From Pegoplata infirma (lineage: Eukaryota; Arthropoda; Insecta; Diptera; Anthomyiidae), in contig OY992538.1 in assembly GCA_963921195.1 (NCBI GenBank), forward strand, positions 15,152,330 to 15,216,329: 64,000 bases of DNA. The letters are read 5' to 3'. The notes beneath the pieces are model-generated. The model saw nothing but the letters and a program-made list of their open reading frames with translations, did not search any database and was not told the origin of the DNA. Made by a program: the position numbers and the translations under genes. The stretch's first letter is position 1; every line of letters starts with the position of its first letter. Shown here piece after piece: positions 11,056 through 20,624 of this stretch.

Positions 11056-12389
11056 TGGAAAAAAATTTGCCAGTTGTTTTTATGTGGAACGGGAAATTCG
11101 GCGGTAGGCATTGCGGGGCATTTCCCCTCCCCCCAACGATAAATATTGGAAATTTGATTTATTAACCAACTGATGTTAAAAGAAATGTGAGTAAATTTTG
11201 TGAGTGCTACAAACTTAACCTGAAATTTATTAATCTGTAATTTTTTTTTCACAAAATTACAAAATTCTTTAAGGTTTTGTTTTTTGTTAAAATTTATTTA
11301 TTTTGGCGCCTGTCTTTCCTTATCTTATCATCATCAATATTTAAACAATTTTATAAAAAAAGAGTAAAATTCCATTTATTGCTGAAAAATTCAAGTGCAA
11401 ATTGAAAATAGGAATTCGGTTTACGTAATATGAGTTAAAATTGCCGCAACCGAACATGTGCATGTTAGTGGTTACGGGCTATTTACAAATAAAGTGATAT
11501 TCCTTCCCAACCACTCAAATGTACTCTATATGATTGTAACAAAAAAAAAAATATGTAAATATTTATTTAAACATTTAATTGTGCTGTAAGTAATTTAATT
11601 TTTTTTTTGTTTGCTTTTTTAGTTGTTACGATTACTGCACAACTTGTGCAAAAATTAATTTTACGTTTTATTTTGTTTAAAGTGCATTATAGTTAATACA
11701 TAAATAATGTCTAGTTTTCTGGATTAATTATCTAATAAAAAAAAAAAAAACTAAAAAACTTATGATAATCACAAGTGTTACTAATTTTAAATGAAGTCAC
11801 TAAGTTGTTAAAGTAATTGTTAATTTAAATGCAAATTTACAGTAGATTATCGGTTAATGGGAATAGTAATTGAAAAATTTTTGTACTTATTTGAAAAAAA
11901 AACGGCAAATGACAAAAAAAAAATAAAAATCGGAAAAATACCGCTTTATTTAAAAATTTTAAATTATTAACTTTGTTTAATTTTTATCAAAAATAATGCA
12001 ACGAGTTCATTCTAGTTCGAGGTCATTTATTTTCTCCATTATGAATTAACATAAAAAATATTTATTTATTAGAATACTTCGTTATTATAATATTATCCCG
12101 AATTTGATTATTTTCAGAAATGAATTGGCGACCGTTTCGGGGATTTTTCAATTTGTTTATCAAAAGAATTCTTTAGAAAATTAGGCAATACTGTTGGTGC
12201 CCAAACATCAAATATTCATATTCTCAATTATTTCAACCTAGTGCGAACTATGAAAATCTAAACTATGAAATCTATGATTTCGAAACTCGCTTTAGAAATT
12301 TGCCTTAAAAAATCTGTCTCTTTTAATTTTTCAAGGTGAGGTGATCGTTTGCGTTTTATGATTCCATATTTTGAATAAGATAACATAAA
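11056..12389. other. Unclassified AT-rich intronic sequence
   Basis: A short C-rich patch at 11100-11140 recalls the family C repeats. Otherwise only homopolymer-rich AT sequence is present, with no recognisable gene or element end. Confidence 0.4.
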
Positions 12390-12621
12390 ACAAGTAAAAA
12401 TGTATTGAATGTATTGATACCCTCCATAATACAAAAGATTATTGCAAAAAACTTTATTTTAAAAGAAATTGCTTTGAGAAAAAAAATTTTGGAAAAAAAA
12501 TTTCCGCGAAAAAAAAAATTTTGATAAAAAAAATCTCCGATTTTCTTTTTTTTTTTTTTGTAAAAAATTATGTTCGTACTAGTTTAAATACCTTTCGGTG
12601 TTCAATTCTGTTCGCATATGT
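12390..12621 (+). repeat. Helentron-like repeat, family B, left half split by the LTR retrotransposon
   Basis: The segment begins CAAGTAAAAATG, lacks the usual hairpin, and runs to GTTCGCATATGT. The right half resumes at 20625 with ATGTCAACCAGCAGCC. ATGT is present on both sides of the retrotransposon. Confidence 0.8.
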
Positions 12622-12816
12622 TGTAATGAAGTTTTTCATTACATCATATTTACTCGTAAATATGAATTAATTATTTTATAAATGAAGTTATTATTTTGAT
12701 ATTATTATTACCATATTATTTTATTAATTGTGTAATTCATATACTAAGAGCATGAATTCATTGAATATGTTAATATTTTAAGAGAAAGAATATTTTTTTA
12801 ACATTGCTATGTTTTG

Positions 12817-12824
12817 TATATAAG
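12817..12824 (+). promoter_or_regulatory. TATA box in the 5' LTR
   Basis: TATATAAG lies about 195 bp into the LTR and is repeated at 19930-19937 in the 3' LTR. Position and sequence fit a pol II promoter for the retroelement. No transcription start is measured here. Confidence 0.5.
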
Positions 12825-13076
12825 AGTATAAGAGAACCAACTAAACAGGCGATACTCACTCACTCATTGTTTTGTACAATGTATGTGTGAGTAAAACTTG
12901 AATATCTTCTTATCTTCTCTCACTACGTAAATATTGTACTAGGGTGGTTAGTGTGGTCATCACTACTACTTTAGTTTGGCTTGGACTGTTCAAGTGTGTG
13001 GATGACACCGCATGTCTTAATGGCAGCCAAGCCAAACTCAATGTAGTAGTGCAGAGGAAAACTACTGGCTCTAGAT

Positions 13077-14358
13077 CAGGGATCCCCACACACATACATT
13101 CACATTTATGTTTGTGTGGGTTTTTTGTTTTTGAGAGTAATTTATTTTTCTCTCAATCCACTAGGGCTGCCAAGATATATTTGTCGCTGTCCCCGAACAA
13201 AAAAAAAAAAAAAAAAATACACACAAATCTCCACGTGTGATATAAATATATTAAAAATAACATTAAATTTGTTATTTTATTTTGTTCTAAATAAATATTT
13301 AATGTCAAAAAAAACAAGTGAGAGTGTTAAATTCGGCTGTGCCGAATCTATTATACCCTCCAAAATGTAAAAAAAAAATTAAAACAAAAATTTGTCAGGG
13401 GCGTTTCTTTCTTTTTTTTGGGGGGGGGGGGTTGATAGGGTCAGTGGGGGACGTTGAGAGCACCTTCCCATCTCGATAAATATACCAAATGTTTCATTTA
13501 ATTAACAAAAATACAAAAAAAAAACATGTAAAAAAGTGTATTTTTTTAGAGGTTGGTTTAGTTCTTCAAGGGGGAACTTTTTTTTCCCCTGCTCCGATTT
13601 GGCCAATTTCCGAACTTAACCTGCCTAGAAACATAAGACATATTTGTGCCAAACTTGAAGGGTCTAGCTTTTTTATTTTGGACTGCATCGTGTTAACTAC
13701 AGACGGACGGACGGACGGACAGACGGACGGACGGACGGACGGACGGACATCGCTAAAATGTCTTAGAATCGATCACTGATCAATAATATACTTTATGGGG
13801 TCCCCGACCGATATTTCGATGCGTTACACACGGAATGACAAAGTGAGTATACCCCCATACTGTAGTTGGAGGGTATAAAAAATTAAATTAAAGCTTGGAA
13901 GGTTCTGTGTAAGTTTTGTATTTTTATAATAATTAAAAAATATAAAATCAATTTCAAATTAATTAATTAAATTTTTGATAATTTTTTGTAAAACTCTTAA
14001 TCGAATTTTAGTAATTTTTATTCAGTACTATTTATGTAATTTTTAAGCAAATGTAATAAACATTTAATGAAAGTTACCGAAGAAATTTTCGGCAAATAAA
14101 AATGCGTTTTCCCATTCTATATTAAACATTTTGTTCAGTCTTGTCTAGTAATAAACTACTACACAACCTGTTCAAGGGAATTATTTAAGATAAAAGTGGC
14201 AACCCTGGAAAAAAGACACAAGCGACTACACAACCTGCTCGCATGACATATCAATCAAGACTAAATGTTTTTATTTAATACAAATTCAAATTATCTTCTC
14301 ATGCTCTCTTCTTAAGTAAGAGAGCATTCGCACATGTGCGGTGTTTTGAGGATCTCTG
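13077..14358. mobile_element. Non-autonomous hAT element inside the 5' LTR
   Basis: The element is flanked by an exact 8-bp duplication, CTCTAGAT (13069-13076 and 14359-14366), the size typical of hAT transposons. The ends are inverted with mismatches: CAGGGATCCCC against CAGAGATCCTC. The empty site is visible in the 3' LTR at about 20180. The element is 1282 bp, encodes no transposase, and itself carries a family C Helentron-like repeat. Because it is absent from the 3' LTR, it arrived after the retrotransposon. Confidence 0.93.
13314..13880 (+). repeat. Helentron-like repeat, family C, complete copy
   Basis: The copy starts ACAAGTGAGAGTGTTAAATT with the hairpin TTCGGCTGTGCCGAA and ATACCCTCC, and ends GTTGGAGGGTATAAAA, so the ends form an inverted pair. 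The body has a poly-G tract, a GACG microsatellite (13700-13747), CATCGCTAAAATGTCTTAGA and CCGATATTTCGATGCGTTAC. The last part resembles the Drosophila DINE-1/INE-1 core. It is nested in the hAT element. Confidence 0.8.
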
Positions 14359-14803
14359 CTCTAGATGACCATAGTTTCCAGGCGAGTATATGTAGTAGTA
14401 GCCAGGGAGTCTACTGGTATAATTGCCATAGATCCCAGGTCGTTAGTAGTAGTACCCAGGGAATATACTGGTCTTAACGGCCATATATCTCATTGGTATT
14501 GGTAACTAAACACACTAACCACCATAAAATAAACATTCAAAGAACATTGCTTGCCATGGTTTGGGCATTCGGTCTTCGACCACAAAAAGTTAAAGTCACG
14601 CGTACGGGTACTCTGCGTTTCTCCGTGTTCTTGCATTTTTTCTAGTAAATCGTCCTGGCAACTAGTTGGTTCTCTAATAATAAATATAGGTATTATTAGA
14701 GTATAAATTTGTATAATAAAAATAAGTAAAATTTGAATCGTTTTGCGTTTTCTTTATTATCCTGGATCTGGCTGAGGACTACCCCGACAAAGATTGTTAT
14801 AAA

Positions 14804-14821
14804 TGGCGCCCGAGCAGGGAC
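14804..14821 (+). other. Primer binding site
   Basis: TGGCGCCCGAGCAGGGAC lies two bases after the 5' LTR. It is complementary to a tRNA 3' end with CCA and closely resembles the tRNA-Lys site, differing at one base from the common Lys form known to me. The exact tRNA needs the host tRNA set. Confidence 0.85.
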
Positions 14822-15072
14822 TCTAAGAAATTTAAAATAAATAAATTTAAAATAAATAAATCTAAAATAAATTTAAAATATATTTAAAATAAATAAATTT
14901 AAAATAAATTTAAATAAAATTTAAAAATCAAAAAAAAAATTTATTTAATAAATTTACAATTAATAAATTTAAAATTATAAATTTAAATAAATAAATTTTA
15001 CATAAATAAAATTTAATAAAAATAATTCCACGAATAAATTTCTGTAGAGGAAAAAAAATAAAAACAACAACC

Positions 15073-16089
15073 ATGAGCCGTACTTTTATAAACCAGATGA
15101 AGAAGGATGCTTTAACTGCTTGCCTAAAAGAGCTTGGTTCAAATGACGACGGAAGTGTAGACGACATGAGAGGACGATTAAGAAACTATCTAGACCAAGG
15201 CGAACTTCCACCTGACCATGAGATGTACATTCAAAATTTGAGGTTAAGTTACGATCCCGCACGTGGATCAAAAGAATTAAAACTTACAATACCTCAAGTT
15301 TCACGTGCTTCTTCCCCAGTACCTTCTCTAAAAGAGCCTGAACAAGTCCCCGAAAATCTGTCCGCCGTCTGTGATAAAGTACGTAAATGGGGTGTAAAAT
15401 ATGATGGCGGCAAAGATCCTTTGTGTTTCTTAGAAAGGATTGAGGAATTGGCCACATGTTACACTCTATCAAGAGGTACGCTTTTGAGTTTCATGCCCGA
15501 ACTATTAAAGGGTGATGCGCTATCTTGGTACCGCAACAATTACAAGGACTGGAAATCCTACGATGATTTTTCCGCTGATTTTAAACTTAATTTCTTGCCC
15601 GTACGATTTTTTGAAACTTTAGAGGACGATATCCGTAACCGCCTGCAACGTGCAAATGAAAGCTTTGTTAATTACGTAACCTCAATTCAAACTTTGATGC
15701 GTTGGTCTAGTTTATCTACTGGTGAGCAATTAGAAAGAATTTACCGCAACTGCCGACCGGAGTTTAAGAAATATATCAAGAGACATGAATTCAAGAAACT
15801 TCGAGAGCTTATAATTTTAGCCCAAGATTTTGAAAGTATCGAAGCACAAGAGACTAGTCAGAATAAAGCAATGCGGCGCGTACAAACTGCGGTCGCAACT
15901 GTTCATAAAACAAATATTTGTCATCGCTGTGGTGAAGCCGGCCATCTCCGTGCGACCTGTTCCAAACCGCAGGTCATATTTTGTTGGGATTGTGGTAAGA
16001 AGAATGTGAAGACAATTGATTGTTGCAGACGTGGTGCGGGAAACGCTCAAAGAGGTCCTTCGGCAGGGGAAGGAGGAGCGGATCTCTGA
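15073..16089 (+). CDS. gag: Retrotransposon Gag
   Basis: This 338-residue protein forms the retroelement core particle and binds its RNA. Residues about 10-45 (KKDALTACLKELG ... MRGRLRNYL) resemble a SAP-like helix-loop-helix, which may bind nucleic acid. Residues about 105-260 match the Retrotrans_gag fold (WGVKYDGG, LLKGDALSWYRN, F...L.NRLQ). One good CCHC zinc knuckle (CHRCGEAGHLRATC) lies near residues 282-295. A second, CWDCGKKNVKTIDC, keeps its cysteines but lacks the His. The ATG at 15073 follows an A-rich leader and is the first in a long open frame. The 3' end overlaps pol by 70 nt. Confidence 0.93.
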   Translation: MSRTFINQMKKDALTACLKELGSNDDGSVDDMRGRLRNYLDQGELPPDHEMYIQNLRLSYDPARGSKELKLTIPQVSRASSPVPSLKEPEQVPENLSAVCDKVRKWGVKYDGGKDPLCFLERIEELATCYTLSRGTLLSFMPELLKGDALSWYRNNYKDWKSYDDFSADFKLNFLPVRFFETLEDDIRNRLQRANESFVNYVTSIQTLMRWSSLSTGEQLERIYRNCRPEFKKYIKRHEFKKLRELIILAQDFESIEAQETSQNKAMRRVQTAVATVHKTNICHRCGEAGHLRATCSKPQVIFCWDCGKKNVKTIDCCRRGAGNAQRGPSAGEGGADL

Positions 16090-19000
16090 ATTTACAAACC
16101 TTTCCTATTACATTAACGCTAGATGACGACTTTCGCTTAAGAACACTGATTACGATTAAAAATAAAACTTATTCAGCTATCATGGACACTGGTGCAACCC
16201 ATTCGTGTATTTCCATAGCTGTTATTCAAGAACTACATATTCCTATCGTTGCTGCCGATGTTAGTACTCTCCACTTAGCTGACCAATCCAGAATTATGGT
16301 TGAAGGTTCTGCAAGTTTCTGGTTTAGTTTAAATGGTGTTGTATATCGCCACAACTTTTTGGTCCTAAAAGCGAGTTTAGATCCCATTATAGTTGGGATG
16401 AATTTTATACAACAAACTGGTTGCGAGCTCCGCATAATCCCAAGGAGAAATTCTTATAAAAACACAGGTTCGTTAACTAATTCTCATAATGCTCACATTA
16501 GCTCTTTACAGGTTCCATCAAATTATCTTTCTAATACTGATGATCTGGTGGAGCAACAAATACAAGATTTCCTTGAAGAGGAGCTTCCGCGCTTTGAATC
16601 CATTTCCGGTTATTCAAATGTAACTGAACATGTTATTACTATGAAACATTCTCGTCCACTGCGTCAACGCTATTATCCACGAAACCCAGCTATGCAGAAG
16701 GTAATTGATGATCAGATTGATGAGCTATTAGAAGATGAGAGAATCGAACCATCGAAGAGCCCATATAGTAGCCCCATTGTCCTCGCGCGGAAAAAAAATG
16801 ATGAATGGCGGCTTTGCGTGGATTACCGACAAATTAACGAAAATTCGATCCGAGATGCTTACCCAATTCCACAAATAAATTCAATTCTCGAAAAATTGAG
16901 AAACAGCAAATTTTTTAGTACAATTGATCTCCGTCATGGGTATTGGCAGATACCGATGTCTCCTGAAAGCAGGACTTTCACGGCTTTTACGGTTCCGGGG
17001 CGTGGCCTGTTTCAGTGGCGTGTAATGCCTTTCGGGCTACATTCTGCACCCGCTACTTTCCAACGGGCTCTAGATGTAGTCATTGGTCCAGAACTAGATG
17101 CCTTCGCGTTTGCATATCTTGATGATATCGTAGTTCTGGGTAGTACACTGGAGGAACACTTGAAAAATTTAAAAATAGTATTTGATCGTTTGATAGCAGC
17201 AAAACTACGAATCAACAAAGACAAATGTACATTTGCTAAAAGACAGATAAGATATCTGGGACACGTTATAAGTGAAAACGGCGTGCATACTGACCCCGAA
17301 AAGGTAAGTGCAGTCGTAGCATTACCTGAACCAACAACTCTGAAAGAATTGAGATCGTTTGTGAACACAGCCGCCTGGTATCGACGTTTTCTGCCAAACT
17401 TTTCAACGCTTACTGGTCCACTCAACAAACTACTTAAGAAAAATCAAAAATGGGAATGGGGAACCGAGCAGAAGATGGCCTTTGAAGAGATCAAACAGAA
17501 ACTAATCGAGGCTCCAGCCCTAACATGCCCCGATTTCAGCCGTACTTTTATATTGCAGACAGACGCTAGCGACGTTGGGTTAGGTGTTGTGTTGACCCAG
17601 GAATTTGAAGACGGTGAAAAGGTTATTGCGTATGCCAGCCGTACTCTTTCTCCTCCGGAACGAAACTACACAGTAACCGAGAAAGAATGCTTGGCCATAA
17701 TTTGGGGCATTCGAAAAATGCGGCATTATATCGAAGGCTATCATTTCATCATTGTTACCGACCATCAGTCGTTGAAATGGTTAAATTCCATTCAGTCTCC
17801 CTCTGGGAGAATTGCACGCTGGGCCCTGGAGATGATGCAGTTTGATTACGAAATCCGGTATCGAAAAGGTAAATTAAATGTAATAGCAGATTCTCTTTCA
17901 AGGTCCCCACTAAACTCCGAAGAAGCAACAACAGCTGTGCTACAAACACTCAAGAAGTTCGATGAAAATAGCGACTCCTGGTACATGGCAAAATTCAAGG
18001 CGGTACGTGAAGATCCCGAAAAGCTGCCTGATTATCAAATAGATGATGCTGGAAACTTACGAAGGCATATATATGATTCATCAGCATACAACGAGGCTGA
18101 TCCGGTTCCCTGGAAATTAGTTGTACCCAAATCAGAAAGAAATCGAGTACTTTACGAGTGTCATGATGACGTATCAGCTGGTCACCTGGGTATAAATAAA
18201 ACTACTGCAAGAATAACGAAGCTCTATTACTGGCCTGGTATTTTTCGAGACATTGCCAAATATGTCCGAAAATGTGAAATATGTCAGCGTTTCAAGCCTC
18301 TTCAACAGGCACCTGCTGGAAAGATGCATACATCGCATGCGTCTCAACCCTGGCATACAGTCTGCGCTGATTTTGTGGGTCCGCTACCACGCTCTGTTCA
18401 TGGCAATACAACTTTAATAGTTTTCCATGATAAATTTAGTAAATGGTCCGAATTCGTGGCAGTTAGGCAGGCCACAACTAAAACATTTTTAAAAGCTTTT
18501 CGCGAAAGAATTTTGTCTCGTTTTGGTGTTCCCCACATTCTACTAACAGATAACGGTGCTCAATTCACGAGTCGAGACTGTCACAAATATTTTAAATCAA
18601 TCGGTGTTAAACAAAATTACACAGCGCCTTATTCTCCACATGAGAACCCTACCGAGAGGGCAAACCGAACGATAAAAACGATGATAGCCCAATATACTAA
18701 TAAGAATCAAAGGAAATGGGACGAGCATCTGCCCGAATTGATGCTAGCAGTAAATTCTAGTAAGCAAAGTTCTACCAAATACAGTCCGGCTTATTTAACA
18801 CAAGGTAGAGAATTACGACTTCCGAATACATTGTTTATCGAAAAGACACAATCGGAAACTACCGACCCTCTTCACCACCCTGATGAAAAATCGAAGCATT
18901 TAGAAGAAATATTTCAAATTGTACGCTCCAATCTTCAAACAGCAACAAGTAATCAAGCCACGCATTACAATTTGAGACATCGTGAATGGGCTCCTCGTAA

Positions 19001-19202
19001 AGGTGATCTGGTGTTGGTGAGAAAACGAGTTTTATCAAAAGCTATTGATCATTTCGCTGCGAAGTTGGCACCTCGCTTTGATGGGCCATATCAAGTGGCT
19101 GAATTCATTTCTCCGGTAATTGTTCGTCTGGTTGATATTGATAACCACAAAAAGAGTCGAGGCAACGCACACCTTAAGGACCTTAAGGCGTACCACGAGT
19201 AA
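16020..19202 (+). CDS. pol: Retrotransposon Pol (protease, RT, RNase H, integrase)
   Basis: The open frame has 1060 codons with no breaks; the true protein begins by frameshift from gag near 16044. Domains in order, with residues counted from 16020: aspartic protease MDTGATHSC at about 55; reverse transcriptase with RLCVDYRQIN, DLRHGYWQI, MPFGL and the YLDD active site at 366-369; RNase H starting QTDAS near 513; integrase with an HHCC zinc site (GHLGINKT to CEICQRF, about 719-760), the catalytic ADFVGPLP, LTDNGAQFT and ENPTERAN (Asp, Asp and Glu), and a C-terminal GPYQV domain without an obvious chromodomain. The order integrase-last is that of Ty3/Gypsy. It probably encodes an active enzyme set. 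Confidence 0.96.
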   Translation: MLQTWCGKRSKRSFGRGRRSGSLNLQTFPITLTLDDDFRLRTLITIKNKTYSAIMDTGATHSCISIAVIQELHIPIVAADVSTLHLADQSRIMVEGSASFWFSLNGVVYRHNFLVLKASLDPIIVGMNFIQQTGCELRIIPRRNSYKNTGSLTNSHNAHISSLQVPSNYLSNTDDLVEQQIQDFLEEELPRFESISGYSNVTEHVITMKHSRPLRQRYYPRNPAMQKVIDDQIDELLEDERIEPSKSPYSSPIVLARKKNDEWRLCVDYRQINENSIRDAYPIPQINSILEKLRNSKFFSTIDLRHGYWQIPMSPESRTFTAFTVPGRGLFQWRVMPFGLHSAPATFQRALDVVIGPELDAFAFAYLDDIVVLGSTLEEHLKNLKIVFDRLIAAKLRINKDKCTFAKRQIRYLGHVISENGVHTDPEKVSAVVALPEPTTLKELRSFVNTAAWYRRFLPNFSTLTGPLNKLLKKNQKWEWGTEQKMAFEEIKQKLIEAPALTCPDFSRTFILQTDASDVGLGVVLTQEFEDGEKVIAYASRTLSPPERNYTVTEKECLAIIWGIRKMRHYIEGYHFIIVTDHQSLKWLNSIQSPSGRIARWALEMMQFDYEIRYRKGKLNVIADSLSRSPLNSEEATTAVLQTLKKFDENSDSWYMAKFKAVREDPEKLPDYQIDDAGNLRRHIYDSSAYNEADPVPWKLVVPKSERNRVLYECHDDVSAGHLGINKTTARITKLYYWPGIFRDIAKYVRKCEICQRFKPLQQAPAGKMHTSHASQPWHTVCADFVGPLPRSVHGNTTLIVFHDKFSKWSEFVAVRQATTKTFLKAFRERILSRFGVPHILLTDNGAQFTSRDCHKYFKSIGVKQNYTAPYSPHENPTERANRTIKTMIAQYTNKNQRKWDEHLPELMLAVNSSKQSSTKYSPAYLTQGRELRLPNTLFIEKTQSETTDPLHHPDEKSKHLEEIFQIVRSNLQTATSNQATHYNLRHREWAPRKGDLVLVRKRVLSKAIDHFAAKLAPRFDGPYQVAEFISPVIVRLVDIDNHKKSRGNAHLKDLKAYHE
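16038..16044 (+). promoter_or_regulatory. Probable -1 ribosomal frameshift site (GGGAAAC)
   Basis: The heptamer G GGA AAC fits the X XXY YYZ rule, and its spacing agrees with the gag reading frame (GGA and AAC are gag codons). It lies inside the gag/pol overlap. A slip of one base back puts ribosomes exactly into the pol frame. Downstream, GCTC (16045-16048) can pair with GAGC, and CCTT with AAGG, so a modest hairpin is possible. Confidence 0.75.
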
Positions 19203-19254
19203 GTTAATCTTGTTCACCCTAACAATTTCCATTTTTACTCTCTAGACGTTACCA

Positions 19255-19710
19255 ATGGCCGATTCAAAATTTGAACAAAGTTGTTTGCGATTCAAGCAGT
19301 CAATGGACAGAGAAAATAGCAAACGAAGAAAATTAATCGTATTAGAGGCAACACCAAATATGGAAAAAGTTAAAGTTACATCCGTTGAAACAAATCTACC
19401 AAAACTAAATATTAATGACTTGTTTTCGACGCCGATTCCAAAATCAAACATTCTCGCCAAACTTGTTGACAGTTTGGGTATTGATAAAGATGAGGAAGTA
19501 GACATACAAAATACTGTAATTGGCGAGGTCCTACCGACAATCAAGCCGATAAATCCTTGTAAGCGCGCTAGATTCATAAGTGGTACATCATATGGTCCCG
19601 TAGAGGTATACATTAGACGTTCTTTGGATGTGTGGGTTATCCATGACAAGAAAAAGTTTATTTTTCCAAAGCCTAGAAGTGATGTAGAGACAGAGTCTTC
19701 AGTTCCATAA
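19255..19710 (+). CDS. Third ORF of the retrotransposon, unknown function
   Basis: This 151-codon ORF begins with ATG 52 bp after the pol stop and ends just before the polypurine tract. I do not recognise it. It has no signal peptide or membrane segment, so it is not an envelope protein. The N-terminal third is rich in Lys, Arg and Glu (REN, KRRKL), the middle is acidic (DKDEEVD), and the C-terminal part has CKRARFISGTSYGPVEVYI and a Lys/Pro-rich end. The position after pol and the intact frame in a young element suggest it is used. It could be an accessory protein translated from a spliced RNA, or an anciently captured gene. An antisense ORF covers the same interval and is treated as a shadow. 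Confidence 0.75.
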   Translation: MADSKFEQSCLRFKQSMDRENSKRRKLIVLEATPNMEKVKVTSVETNLPKLNINDLFSTPIPKSNILAKLVDSLGIDKDEEVDIQNTVIGEVLPTIKPINPCKRARFISGTSYGPVEVYIRRSLDVWVIHDKKKFIFPKPRSDVETESSVP

Positions 19711-19724
19711 ACACATTCCAAACC

Positions 19725-19734
19725 AGGAGGGAGA
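19725..19734 (+). other. Polypurine tract
   Basis: AGGAGGGAGA lies directly before the 3' LTR (TGTAATG). It is the expected primer for plus-strand DNA synthesis of the retrotransposon. Confidence 0.85.
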
Positions 19735-20624
19735 TGTAATGAAGTTTTTCATTACATCATATTTACTCGTAAATATGAATTAATTATTTTATAAATGAAG
19801 TTATTATTTTGATATTATTATTACCATATTATTTTATTAATTGTGTAATTCATATACTAAGAGCATGAATTCATTGAATATGTTAATATTTTAAGAGAAA
19901 GAATATTTTTTTAACATTGCTATGTTTTGTATATAAGAGTATAAGAGAACCAACTAAACAGGCGATACTCACTCACTCATTGTTTTGTACAATGTATGTG
20001 TGAGTAAAACTTGAATATCTTCTTATCTTCTCTCACTACGTAAATATTGTACTAGGGTGGTTAGTGTGGTCATCACTACTACTTTAGTTTGGCTTGGACT
20101 GTTCAAGTGTGTGGATGACACCGCATGTCTTAATGGCAGCCAAGCCAAACTCAATGTAGTAGTGCAGAGGAAAACTACTGGCTCTAGATGACCATAGTTT
20201 CCAGGCGAGTATATGTAGTAGTAGCCAGGGAGTCTACTGGTATAATTGCCATAGATCCCAGGTCGTTAGTAGTAGTACCCAGGGAATATACTGGTCTTAA
20301 CGGCCATATATCTCATTGGTATTGGTAACTAAACACACTAACCACCATAAAATAAACATTCAAAGAACATTGCTTGCCATGGTTTGGGCATTCGGTCTTC
20401 GACCACAAAAAGTTAAAGTCACGCGTACGGGTACTCTGCGTTTCTCCGTGTTCTTGCATTTTTTCTAGTAAATCGTCCTGGCAACTAGTTGGTTCTCTAA
20501 TAATAAATATAGGTATTATTAGAGTATAAATTTGTATAATAAAAATAAGTAAAATTTGAATCGTTTTGCGTTTTCTTTATTATCCTGGATCTGGCTGAGG
20601 ACTACCCCGACAAAGATTGTTATA
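19735..20624 (+). repeat. 3' LTR (890 bp, uninterrupted)
   Basis: Read side by side with the 5' LTR, no substitutions were noticed. It preserves the empty site of the hAT insertion (GGCTCTAGATGACC near 20175-20190), with one copy of CTCTAGAT. It ends GATTGTTATA and is followed by the target duplication ATGT. Confidence 0.95.

Larger units (their letters stand above)
12622..14801 (+). repeat. 5' LTR (890 bp, split by a hAT element)
   Basis: The LTR starts TGTAATGAAG and ends GATTGTTATA. Its first 22 bases form a hairpin, TGTAATGAA and TTCATTACA around a 4-base loop. A TATATAAG box lies at 12817-12824, suitable for the retroelement promoter. The LTR is interrupted after CTCTAGAT (13069-13076) and resumes at 14359 with the same eight bases. 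Confidence 0.95.
12622..20624 (+). mobile_element. Full-length Ty3/Gypsy LTR retrotransposon
   Basis: The element has two LTRs of 890 bp, a tRNA-type primer binding site, gag, pol in a -1 frame, an extra ORF and a polypurine tract. It is flanked by the 4-bp duplication ATGT (12618-12621 and 20625-20628), which interrupts a Helentron-like repeat. The 5' LTR is longer only because a 1282-bp hAT element plus an 8-bp target duplication lies in it; 2180 minus 1290 gives exactly 890, the length of the 3' LTR. The LTRs showed no difference where compared by eye and all ORFs are open, so the insertion is young. Pol order (protease, RT, RNase H, integrase) is that of Ty3/Gypsy; no envelope-like ORF is present. 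Confidence 0.96.

Noticed and set aside
12910..13370. Small ORFs in the 5' LTR and hAT
   Set aside because: They cross the LTR/hAT junction or low-complexity A tracts and have no domain or homologue I can recognise.
17012..17428. Minus-strand ORF of 138 codons within pol
   Set aside because: It lies opposite the conserved RT active-site region and is the antisense shadow of that conserved code.
19242..19721. Minus-strand ORF of 159 codons opposite the third retrotransposon ORF
   Set aside because: It overlaps the plus-strand ORF completely and has no start context or domain. The plus ORF has an ATG just after pol and the correct strand for the retroelement RNA.
12622..20624. Endogenous retrovirus with an envelope gene
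   Set aside because: The third ORF is 151 residues with no signal peptide, transmembrane segment or furin-type site, so it does not qualify as env.
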